DNA of 64,000 nt from Mya arenaria. Its lineage: Eukaryota; Mollusca; Bivalvia; Myida; Myidae. Positions 22,001 to 34,000 of this stretch are shown here, one piece after another (the first letter of the stretch is position 1; every line of letters starts with the position of its first letter). The stretch spans positions 25,122,701 to 25,186,700 of the forward strand of contig NC_069136.1 of the NCBI RefSeq assembly GCF_026914265.1, written 5' to 3'. The notes beneath the pieces are model-generated. The model was not told the origin of the DNA and did not search any database. It saw only the letters and a program-made list of their open reading frames with translations. Position numbers and translations under genes: made by a program.

Positions 22001-25000
22001 CAACCTTAGCTGTCTATATTTAACTTACATATCTAGATGGCTCTTCTTTATTCATATCATTCATGTTGGAAGGTATAATTCTAGTTGCATCAGGGCCACT
22101 GTCATACGGCTTTGGAAGTTGGCCTTCAAATTCCGACTTTAAATAATGGAGGTTCCAACTGAAATTAGTAATACAGTGGTGAAAATTAGACCCATCAAGC
22201 AGAGCCCAGCAAAGGTAAGGTGTTTGCTGGGCCTTTTTTCACCAACATCTTGAGTATAAGTTCGAGACTTAAGATTTAAACTTGAAAATCTTTACTTTCT
22301 TGTAAAATAAGTATTAGAAAAATATTGAAGCTAAAAATTGATGTGCAAAGTTTGACTTCAGTCACAATCTTTTAACCCTTTGTCAGAATAAATGATATAT
22401 CTGACTTTGTGTTTATTTTAAAAATTCATGTTTTCAAGTTTAGTCTGCAATATTCATAATAATCAATAGAGGCTTATGCTTATAAAAAGAGCTACTTTGC
22501 CAGCCACCCCTTCCCCCTACACACTCAAACTTACAGGGTGATCTTCCAGCACTAATACCTCTCCATCCAGTGTTTCTACCTCCCTCCTAGAAGCCTAGAT
22601 ACAGGTACGTCACCTTCCCCACACACAGTTTAACAGGTTGATCTGCAGGTATCTCCTTCCAACCTGAGCTTCCCATGCCTTTCCCCAATCCCCCCCCCAC
22701 ACCCAGTCTCACTTTGGCCTTTGGAGGAAGGGGCTGCCAAGATACCAGTATATAACTCCTTCCCAAGTTGGCAACACACAGGTTTATGGGGGCAATCTGC
22801 TGGCACCCTCCTCTCCCAACCCAAACTTCCCCCTACCTCCCAATTTCTCAGGCCCTGGAAGGAATAATTAAATGGGATACAGGTGCTAACTACTCCTTCC
22901 CCATAAACTGGTAAACAGGCTGATCTGCAGGCACCCCTTCCCCTCCCAACGCTAGCCTCCCCACCCCTTCCCCTCCCAACGCTAGCCTCCCCACCCCTTC
23001 CCCTCCCAATGCTAGCCTCCCCACACCTTCCCCTCCCAGCGCTAGCCTCCCCATCCCTTCACCTCCCAACGCTAGCCTCCCCACCCCTTCCCCTCCCAGC
23101 GCTAGCCTCCCCATCCCTTCCACATGCACACTTTGACCCTAACTGCCATACTCACTTTTGCCCTGGAAGGAAGAAGCTGCTAGGATACCGGTACCACTCC
23201 TTCCCCACACACAGGGTAACAGGGCGATCTGCTGACAGTGTGTGCACTTTCTCATCATTGGCCAGTTTGTTCAGTTCCACATAAAGGTCTAGAGGGGCGT
23301 GGTAGGCTGTAAGGTACACAGTGGTCGAAAATTAGCACAAGCCTGCAAGCCATGTTCTAGTAAATTGCATATTTCTGGATTTTATATACAGCTGGGCTTG
23401 CGAAAACTGTTGATGCCAAGTACTAGTGTAGCATTCAAGCTTCTTCATCCAAAAATCTTTATGCAATGACAAATTAAGAAAGAGATTCAGCTAATACTCT
23501 TCAAAAATGAAACAACAGGTATATTTTGGGGGCTTGTTTAAAATTTTGAATTTAAATATCGAGGCATGTTAAAACAGTTACTGGTAAAGGCAAGATATTT
23601 TTCACACCATGATGATGAACTCATGAGAGTTTATAAATAAATAGCGATAAACATGTATTCAGTTTTAAAACCTGCTATTTTCATGTATATGTGTTTAAGA
23701 ACCATTCATTATTCATGGGCGATAACCAGTACTAACCATCAACAAGGCTAAGAGTTGGGATTGAACCAAGGGCGCTCTGATCCAGAGACTTATACACTAA
23801 CCACTGTGCAATAACAACTGATTGGTTACGGAAGTACAATTTCTTAGGCCATGTTCATACACAAGTTTCAATTTGAAGCCTGTTTACTATCGCTTACCCT
23901 GGTATACAGCCACAATTCTAGAGACAGACATGAGAGTGAAGAAAATGCCGACAAACACAGAGATCCAGCTTGTGTGGTCAACATAGTGGCCTCCCTTGGA
24001 TCGCACAAACACGCATCGCCACCACAGCTGGGGGAGGATAAGAAAAATAAAAGGATAAGCTCATCTTATGTCGAGTCAGCATTTTTCAAACAGTGCCACA
24101 TAAGCTCTACAGACCAAAATGACTGGATAACAACAACTTTGATCTTAAAACCATTTTAAGGCACTTTAAAGTAAAATCTATTAGTGAAATTAAGCATGTT
24201 TGAAGATCAAAATTTTACATCTGCCTCAACATGTATACGAGGGTGAGAGTGGTCTAGTGGTATAGGTGTCCGCCTCTCACCCAAGAAGTTGAGGGTTCGA
24301 TCCCCACCAGGGGTACTTTCTCATAGCTTCTCAAAAAAGGACACAGTACTGGTTTCTGCCCAGGAAACGGACTCAAGAGTGATTCTATAAGCTATCAGCT
24401 TTCGTCACAATCGAGCTAAATTTTTTTAGTATAAACCAACATGTATACAGTCAACAGAGACGGCACCCTCAACAGCAACATAAGCTCTACAGACCAAAAT
24501 GATTTGATTACTACTAGTCTGAAAATAAAACATTTATCGGCTAAGCACTTTATAGAAAATCTTTTCGCAAAATTGAACATATTTTAAGATCAACATTTAA
24601 CGTCTGCCTTTTACCTGTATGTAGTCGACTGAGACAGCACCAGCGACAGCGATCAATGGATAGATAGGAAACAGAAAACGCTCCTCCTTGTGAGGTCGTG
24701 TGAAGAATATTGCCGCCCAGATGTACATTCCCGCCAGCGATAGCCAGATGGGGATACCTAAACATGATGGGAATTAAGTTAATAGAAACTCTAGCTATAT
24801 TCACTTTTAAAGAGTTTATTTCATTTCATCTCATACTAAACCTTTTTTTCAATCTAAAAAAATGTATGATTCATAACTTGAACTTAAAATATATATTTGA
24901 CAATAAAAACAATGTTGTCATGTGCTTATGCTAATCATTTTCACATGTACAGCAATGGGAATAAACACTTGAGGGATATTCCATTTAAACATACAACTCA

Positions 25001-28000
25001 CTTTCAGACTGGACTGGCCCACTATAGTTATTTTTACCTTGTAGCAAAAGTGAACAGGAACCTCCTCATATAAACTTTTTATTTTTAACTCCTGGATTAG
25101 GTTGAGGTTTCAATGGTATAGCCCTGAGTGGAGTTTGGGCTGTTTATATCTCAATTTCCATTGAAGGGATGAAATATAATATGTAGAAATGGTTCAATTA
25201 AGAATTTATATTAATTTTGCATCAATGATTTTATCCCTCAAAGTAAGTGCCACCAATTAAAATATTTTGTAGGTGTTTCAACATGAAGATTTTTTATTTA
25301 AGCAATTTAGGAGATGTTTATGTTATATATTCCAGCTGAATCAGAAAGTGTTTTACCTTGAGTCTTCACTTTTAAAATGTAGTTGGATAGTATCTGAAAC
25401 CAAAAAAGCTGCAATTTAAGAACAATTTGCAAACCATATCTTCACTTACAAATCCAACTTAATTCTCAACTAAAATTTGACATCTCGAGCAAAGGGTTAG
25501 CAAGCAATGCCTTCTTATTTTTAAGCTTAATCTTAAATAAAGTGTAGTCAATTAGGAGAAAAACCAGTTTGCGAGGTGATAAAGTATTCAATAATCCCAG
25601 GGCTCTCACTGGGCTGATTTTTGGGGGAGAAGTGACTTCTCTCTCAAGTCAAATTAGGGAGAAGTGGGGAGACTTTTAGGAGTGATACTTTTCGTAACAC
25701 CTGATACAAATACTGTGCCATACCCACACCTCATTTTATATTCACATTCACGTAAGGATTATCCTTACAAAACAAGTGTCCCAACATTACTTTTTTTGGT
25801 AAAGCAAGGTGTATAACTAATGTCAGATTCATTGGCCTTGTCATACATGCACATAATGTCTCTTGTCATATGTATACCAAGGTTCATTTGTATACCATGC
25901 ATTTTTGTTTCCATTTGTTTAAGTTTTCACACAATGACAATAATGACACCAAAGTCATAGCAATACTTTGGACTTGTTTTCTTCAGAACACAGACAAGTT
26001 GAAAACAAAACAAAGGGAGGAACATGGGTCTTATGCCCGACACATCCTTATGCTATGGTGGTCACTTCTCCTAAACAATTTTAAAATCTGACCATGAATG
26101 AGAAAGATAAAGACCAGACAAAAAGGGGATGGATGGATCATGGAAGTGACACAGACAAAAAGGGGATGGATGGATCATGGAAGTGACAATGTGTGTGAGC
26201 CCTATATATAGCCTCCACTTCATGAAGCAGGGATATGATAAACTTGATCATAGCTAAAGAAACCAGACTAAAAAAACTTTAATATACACACCACAAATGG
26301 AGCTGATACCAGGGCCAGGGGGAAAACAATGTTGAAGTTAAGGAGACCGTTGATGATATAGTAGGAAAATGGCTCCACTCCTGCAAACATGTACAACATA
26401 AATATATTGACTGATGTTAAGATCTGTTAATAGTTTTGTCTACATTGGAAAATAATAAATACCACTTTCAGAGATCAACAAAACTACTACAAATATGCCT
26501 ATACATGAGCCTATAAATTATACCTAACTTTTATATTGTATGTATACTTCTTCACTGAACACCAAAAGAAGATATTTCACTCCTGTCTATGTCACTCATG
26601 AAATATATCTTAAGTCGCTCACTCTGTTAAATATACTGCGATCTCACACTGAAACAAACAATAATTCTCCTCTATTTAGGTTACCTTTAAACTACCCATG
26701 AGTCATGACCTTTAAATTCACATCACACCATTGGAACCGCAGTTCTGCTTTTATCACTTTTGTCTATGATGTCATTATATCTGCTTTTGTCATATTTACT
26801 ATAGGACATTTTTTGCTTGTCGCAGCTCACATATATGTAATGAACAGAATATATATGTGTAGTTTTAGTATGTACTAAATCAAATACATTTAGGGAAGAT
26901 TTGAATGATAAATCCTTACACCTAAGAACTTGGAAGTTTATATTACAGATAGTAAAGTTTACCAAAGGGAAGCAATTTTATAATCACTTTCAAATTCTTT
27001 TAAAGGTAAATCAAATGTGTGTTACCCTACCGTAGAGGTCTGGGCCATGTTCGGTGAAGACATTGTACATGACAATGTTGAGAGGTGCCACCACCAACTT
27101 GCCATAGTAGTACTGATCTATCTGGACAAGGGGTAGCTACAAGCAAGGAACAAAAGAACATTAAACATTAGTCAGGTGATAATTGTCAAGCCTGAAAATA
27201 GCCCATGTTTATTTGAGTATGAGGCATGCATGTCCAAAGCAGTGTAAATGGGCTAAGATACCTTTTGAAATTGTTTCCAAAGACTATAAGTATCTTCCAT
27301 GGCCGAGGGTGTAAGATAGGTTTTATAGCGTAGGGTGTTTTGCGGAAACGAGGTAGATGCTTTTTCTCCCACCTCAGTTAAACAAAATTAAGTAAAAATG
27401 TTTTTTTTTGCTGTAACTCTTTTGTGCTTAGTGAAAATAATTGCTTATGGTTATGCGATATTTCGTGGTTGTCATGGATATTCACGTAGTGATTCAGATT
27501 ATGTTAATAGTCAAATCGGTCTTTAAATAGTTCTTAGGAGAGTGAAGCATTATTTCTTGAAAGGTGCATGAAAACTGTTTTATGGTGACATTTGAAGCCA
27601 GAAATGATTAATTAGTGTTCTAAATATTCATTATTCCCACAAGACAATGTTTCCATGATACTTCAGACGACAGTCTTCAACATGGGAGGTAATTACAATG
27701 TGGTGATCATTAAAAAGGAGTTCCATACGGGCATTTTATCTTCGCGGTGGGCAAGATAAGAATTTCTAGCATGGTTATATTATTGGATCTACTTATCTGA
27801 GGTGGGAGAAATTCATATTCATTTTAAGGTACTTCCTTCTAATTTTGATGCAATTTTCAAAGCAAAAATAAGCAATCTTAACAACTGTTAGTGTATAATA
27901 ACCTGAAATTAAAAGCTCTTAATTCTTACTTCAGGATTACCCTGAACTTTACAGCATGGAATACTCCACACATTTTAATAGAAACATTCTTTGGTTGCCA

Positions 28001-31000
28001 TTCAAGCTATTTACATGTACTGCTATTTTATTTATTTCCATAACTAATATGATTTGAATCCAGTTACTTAAAGTTATGAATATTAAGAAAAATAATAGTA
28101 CAGTCTTTACATGACCTAAAATTTATGACAAAAATATGATATGCAAATCTCTGCATGACATTCGCATAAAAAAAGATCTTTTAAGTTTTCTTGTACTTTA
28201 CAATGGAACGAGACTTACCAAAAATGTAACCAGTGCTATTCCAACCCACATCATGAACAGCACCACCTTTCTTTGGAGGAATAGGATGTCAAAAGCTATG
28301 GGTACCCTGAAATATATTTTATGTAAATGCATATCATGCATAAGTTGTTAAGGGATGTAATTGACCGGCTGAAACCATTACGGCGATCAGTATTGCGGGC
28401 GCTTTAGGCCCCAAATGGAGGTTAAAGAGGGTGAAGCACACTGCTGCAGAAGCAAAACTGTTTTTGAAGCTGTTTTGTGGACTTACTTCAAAATTGAAAC
28501 AAATTGGATTGTCAAATGCTAACAACAAATAAAGTAGCAATAAAATCATTTTACAAATCAACATGAGGTGAAGAAATTTAATACAAAGTAACCTTAGGAA
28601 TATGTCTGTGAAATTATTTGGAAATCGGGCCGGCGGCTTCCCAGAAGAAGATTAACAAAGTTTTTCGTTTCCGTTGCCATAGCAACAAGAGTTCTGCATG
28701 AAACCATATTTTTTGAAAAAGTCTGGAAGAGGTCCACCCAAGGAATATTCCTGCGAAGTTTGGTTTAAAAGGTCCCAGTGATTAAAGGAAAATGTTGATG
28801 ATGGACGACAGACAATAACCCCATCACAAAAGCTTTGTGCTCAGGTTTTATTTAACTATTTGACATATGAATTGTAACAAGCCATGCTATATTAAATTCC
28901 AAAATTGAACAAGCCAGCTACCATTTTACCAGTGCTGGGCTAGCAAGCTTGTGCTAGTTGATTACTGATAGATTGAAGATTCAAACAAAAAAAGAGTACA
29001 TACATACCCAATGATTGCAGCAAAAGGCCAGCCCACAATGGCGCTAGCAGCCGTTGCCATAATGGCCACCTAAAATAAAACATTTACAAACAATACATTG
29101 ATGTGTAAAAGAGGCGCAACCATGTACCTAAACCTGTATTGCTGTGTTTTACAATATGCAGTGTCTGTAATGCAATATTACTATTAGTCAGTGTACATTT
29201 GTTCAGCCATGTGAACCTCTGGTAGTTCTGTTTCTCCAGAGAAGTAAATCTGTTACTTCAGAGAGGTAAATTTATGATCAAACTGGATGTAAAATGCAAA
29301 TTTTATGCATTTTTTTTGAAAGCGCTAGTTTTAACAAAATCAGTAGATTTTATCGGCACAGCAGTAGAATGGTAAAAGGGTCTAAAAAGCGGTAAATTTT
29401 GTCTACTGCCTGTAGGGTTCAAATGTCTTGGTTTGTATCAATATACAGTCTTAATTTGGTTGTTGCAAATCTTGTCGAGTTGATGATCTTAAATATTGGT
29501 GACTCCATACCAATTTGGTTTTATTTTAAACGGTTTCAGATGTAGAGAAAGAAAATTGTAAAAAATATACAAATAATCATTTTTGTACTTTAAAGATTCC
29601 AAAATAGCAGTTTCAAGTCAGATTTTGTTTCAAATAAAAAACAAAATACAAACTGCCATAATCTTATCTATTCTACATATATGTCTGATAATTTTTATAA
29701 CATATTAAAAATCAGCAAGCACTAGCCTTTTAGATGAAACAAAATTAAATGGGCAGTGTTCAAAATTAGAAAAAGCACTGCAGTGGTAGAATACTTTTCA
29801 GGCTTGCTCAAATTTTGGATTTTATACAGCAAGGCTTGTTGAATTTTTTTTATGTCAAGCAACAGAGTATGAATTTTAGCTTGTTCATCGGAGAGTCAAA
29901 TTTCAATTAATGTATACAGTCACCAGGAATGAAAATTTAACATTAAGATAAATAACTAAGTATTTAGCTAAAGTAGAGTTATGGTTCTTGAACACTGCAC
30001 TTCCTCTCATTGTGCTTTACCATTGTATGAAGTTCCAATGAATTCCATCCAGTACTTTTCAAGTTATACTTCGAACGAAAAAAAGTAACAAAGGGCAATA
30101 ACTCAGTAATAAGCAAGAATATAATTATGGCTATTGTACACTGCACTTCCTCTCATTATGCTCTACCATTGTATAAAGTTTAATCTAATTCCATCCAGCA
30201 GTTTTTAACTTATGCTCCGTGCAAGGTAAATTGCAACAGACCGACCGATAAACCAAAAAATCGACCCCTTAACCAACCGACCACTGGGTGACTCCAATAT
30301 ACCCCCTCCAAACTTCGTCTGTCGGGGTATAAAAAGTGAATGGGTGTCAGGGTGTCATAATTATAGAGTACATATTAGTCAACATGTTAAATGAAATCAA
30401 AATTATTACATTACTTGGACATTGGACCTATTGTTCAGAAGTTTGTTAATGTGAACAATGTGATTAACGACAGTGTTGTTAACTTTTAAAGGTAAAATAT
30501 TGGATGATATGCTCTCATATTTGAATATAAACAAGTACAGCTGAAACAGCTGTCGCAAGTCCTGTTAAGATTTCAACAGGCTACAATATTTTTTTATAAG
30601 TGTATCCATTAAGATCGTCTAGAGCAGGAACAATTTGAAAGTTAACAAAATGATGTTTTCAAAGTTGTTAACTTAAACGAAATTCTGAACAACCGGCCCA
30701 ATATATATCTAACAAGAGCTGTCACAGAGACAGCGCGCTCGACTATTCCGCCACTTTTCAGTGTAAGGATTGAAAAGTTTTGGTGAAACATGCATGGATC
30801 ACTGTTAGATTAGATTTCAATGCAATACATGATGTGCAGAGATATTAACATAAATGTGGTTATATGCAAAATTTTAACCAGAATTTTTAAGTGTAAAAAT
30901 AAAGGGCCATTATTTGCAAAACACATTTATCTAACTTGATTATTCAATTAGGTTGGATGGTTGAATACCATTGTATAAAGATTCAATGCAATACATCAAG

Positions 31001-34000
31001 TAGTTCCTGAGATATTATCCTATGTGTGCTAACAGGCAAGACCTTAACCAGAATTTCTAAGTCGCATAATAAAGGGGCAAAAACTATATAATATGAACGA
31101 TAGAGTTATCTTACTTGATTAAATAAGAAGGTTTAATGGTTGGGAGCCTGTGTGTAAAGTTTCAATGCAATACATGATGTATTTGCTGAAGCATTGACTT
31201 AAAAGTGGTTACATGCAAAACCTTAACCAGAATTTCTATGTTGAATAAAAAAGGGGTCATTACCAGGTATTTAAATTTAATGCAAACTAGAATTATCTTA
31301 CTTGGTTATTTAAGTAGATTTGATGGTTGAGTACCATTGTATAAAGTCTCAATGCAATTCATCCAGCAGTTGCTGAGATATTAACCTATGTGTGCTTACA
31401 TGCAAAACCTTAACCAGAATTTCTGAGTTGAATAATAAAGGGCAATTATTTGCATTAAATGCAAACTAGAGTTATCTAACTTGGTAAATTAAGTAGGTTG
31501 GATGTTTGAGTACCATTGTATCAAGTCTCAATGCAATACTTCAAGCAGTTGCTGAGATATTAACCTATGTATGCTTGCATGCAAAACCTTAACCAGAAAT
31601 TCTAAGTCAAATAATAATGCCTATTATATGCATTAAATGCAAACTAGAGTTATCTAACTTGGTTAATTAAGTAGGTTGGATGGTTGAGTACCATTGTATA
31701 AAGTCTCAATGCAATTCATCCAGTAGTTGCTGAGATATTAACCTATGTGTGCTTACATGCAAAAACTTAACCAGAATTTCTGAGTCGAATAATAAAGGGC
31801 AATTATTTGCATTAAATGCAAACTAGAGTTATCTAACTTGGTAAATTAAGTAGGTTGGATGGTTGAGTACCATTGTATCAAGTCTCAATATAATACCTCA
31901 AGTAGTTGCTGAGATATTAACCTATGTGTGCTTGCACTCAAAACCTTAACCAGAATTTCTAAGTCAAATAATAAAGGCCTATTATTGGCATTTAATGCAA
32001 AGTAGAGTTATCAAACTTGGTTAATTAAGTAGGTTGGATGGTTGAGTACCATTGTATAAAGTCTCAATGCAATACCTCAAGTAGTTGCTGAGATATTAAC
32101 CTATGTGTGCTTGCACGCAAAACCTTAACCAAGGGGTGACGCCGACGCTGACGCTTGGGTGAGTAGTATAGCTCTCCTTATTCTTCGAATAGTCGAGCTA
32201 AAAACAAACCTCATATTTGCCTAGAAACCATGCTCCAATACTCAGAAACGTCATGTACATGCAGAAACTGCTTGGAAGATATGCCGTTGATGATATAAAA
32301 AATCCCGCCCCTATCAGTTGAAAACACACGATGATACGCCCCACATTGTTTCCAAACTGACGGCAAACACCCCTGAAAAATATATTGAACACTATTTGAT
32401 AATGGTTAAGCTTAAATGTTTCATAAACATTGTTTTTTTCCGAAACAATAACTAACTAAATGCAGCGTTTCTAGAGCATTTCCATTCAAAGATAAAAAGT
32501 TTAAGTCATTATCTTAGTCATTGAAATTAGACTTTTGAATGACTCAGCCTGAATTCAATTAGTCCTGCTATATACAATGCAGAATTTATGCCAGGGAAGC
32601 ATATTTCCAGTGCAGGACATGCAGGCCACTGTTTATCTCTTGCAGAACAATTTTGCAAACTCTTATATATGTAAGATAACATTAACATGCGATTTGAATA
32701 ATTGGAACGAAGAGACACAAGTGTTTTGATTTGGTGTGCTCCACAAAATAAGGATTTAGAAATTAGGGTCAATTCAGCTCAGTATCAAATTCGGCCCAAT
32801 CACAAAATTGGCCAGTTGTCCATTTTGGCCTACTTCTAATTAGTATTGTATGTATAGAGCATATAAACTTATTTTCTGTTAAATCTGTAAGATTCGCTGA
32901 CAAATATTTTTATTTTATACATATATGTTGTTGTAAAAACTCATGCAAACCTATATGCATATAAGGGCTGTATGTATATCATAACATGATACGTCTAGTT
33001 GTTCTTTTGTGCGGTTTCATGCAATGATTTATAACCTATTTAATTCAAACAATACATCACAAAACAATGGTAGGCCTATTTGGACCAGGCTGAAATGGTA
33101 AATGGGTCAAATGGACCTGATACCTGTAACCAAACATATGTCAACATCACTCTGGTGTCAGGGATGTCTTTTGACGAGTTTAGGGCCAATTTAAGGCCCG
33201 ATTCCCCAATCTAAAGAAGATTCTTTTCTCCCTAAAAAGTTTGGTTATAATTACCCTCTATAATCCCAAAAACATACCCATTAAAAATGATTGCAGGTCA
33301 AATGGAAATAAAACAAAAAACATTTATAATTGGTATTATATTGTGCTCTGTGTGTTGATACACATATATTCATTTACATCAATTTCATGTCAACTTGCAA
33401 AATGCAGAATGAGATCCTCGTGTAAGCATGGATAGTCTTTATATGTATAATAACTCTTTGAAACACTTTTGTTGTAAAGTGTTTTAGTGTTATATAGTGT
33501 TATGTTAATGCAAACTTTGTTAAGATTTACCTTTTACGTTTTTTCCTTTATTCAGTATTGTTGGGATAAGAGTGAGGTTTGTGCACATAAACTGGTTTAA
33601 ACCCCCACTAAACTTACATTTTATGACCGTTCCAAGGCGGTACCTTACAATCCTTGATAAACACACCTAGTTTTTTTACATAGTATATATGCACTGTGTT
33701 GTTTGTGGAGTTTTGTGCTGTTGTTCCATGTAACAGTTTCTTGTTTGTGATTTTTTGCTTTTGTGTTCAATGTCTTTGGCATTTACCCTGTGCTATTAAA
33801 TGGGTTTTATGTTTAAACTTTTGGCTACTGAGCTTGTTTCTGTAGTATTTAATATAAACATTATTAGGCCTAAAAAAAAATACATTTGGTTCGGGTTACC
33901 CGACCCTACCTACGGAATAGGCGCCGACCCTACCGTTTTTATTGTCAGTTTGAAAAAAAAATGAAAAACTAAAAAAAAAAAAAAAAAAAAAAAATTTCGT

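Noticed and set aside
22190..22235. GCCCAGCAAA ... TTTGCTGGGC hairpin followed by T-run, resembling a bacterial terminator
   Set aside because: It lies in an ALG9 intron of a eukaryotic gene; bacterial-type termination does not apply. It is probably part of the dispersed GCTGGGC repeat family.
24239..24310. A functional tRNA-Glu gene
   Set aside because: The anticodon stem does not pair, and the 12-bp target duplication around 24239-24436 shows a retroposed SINE.
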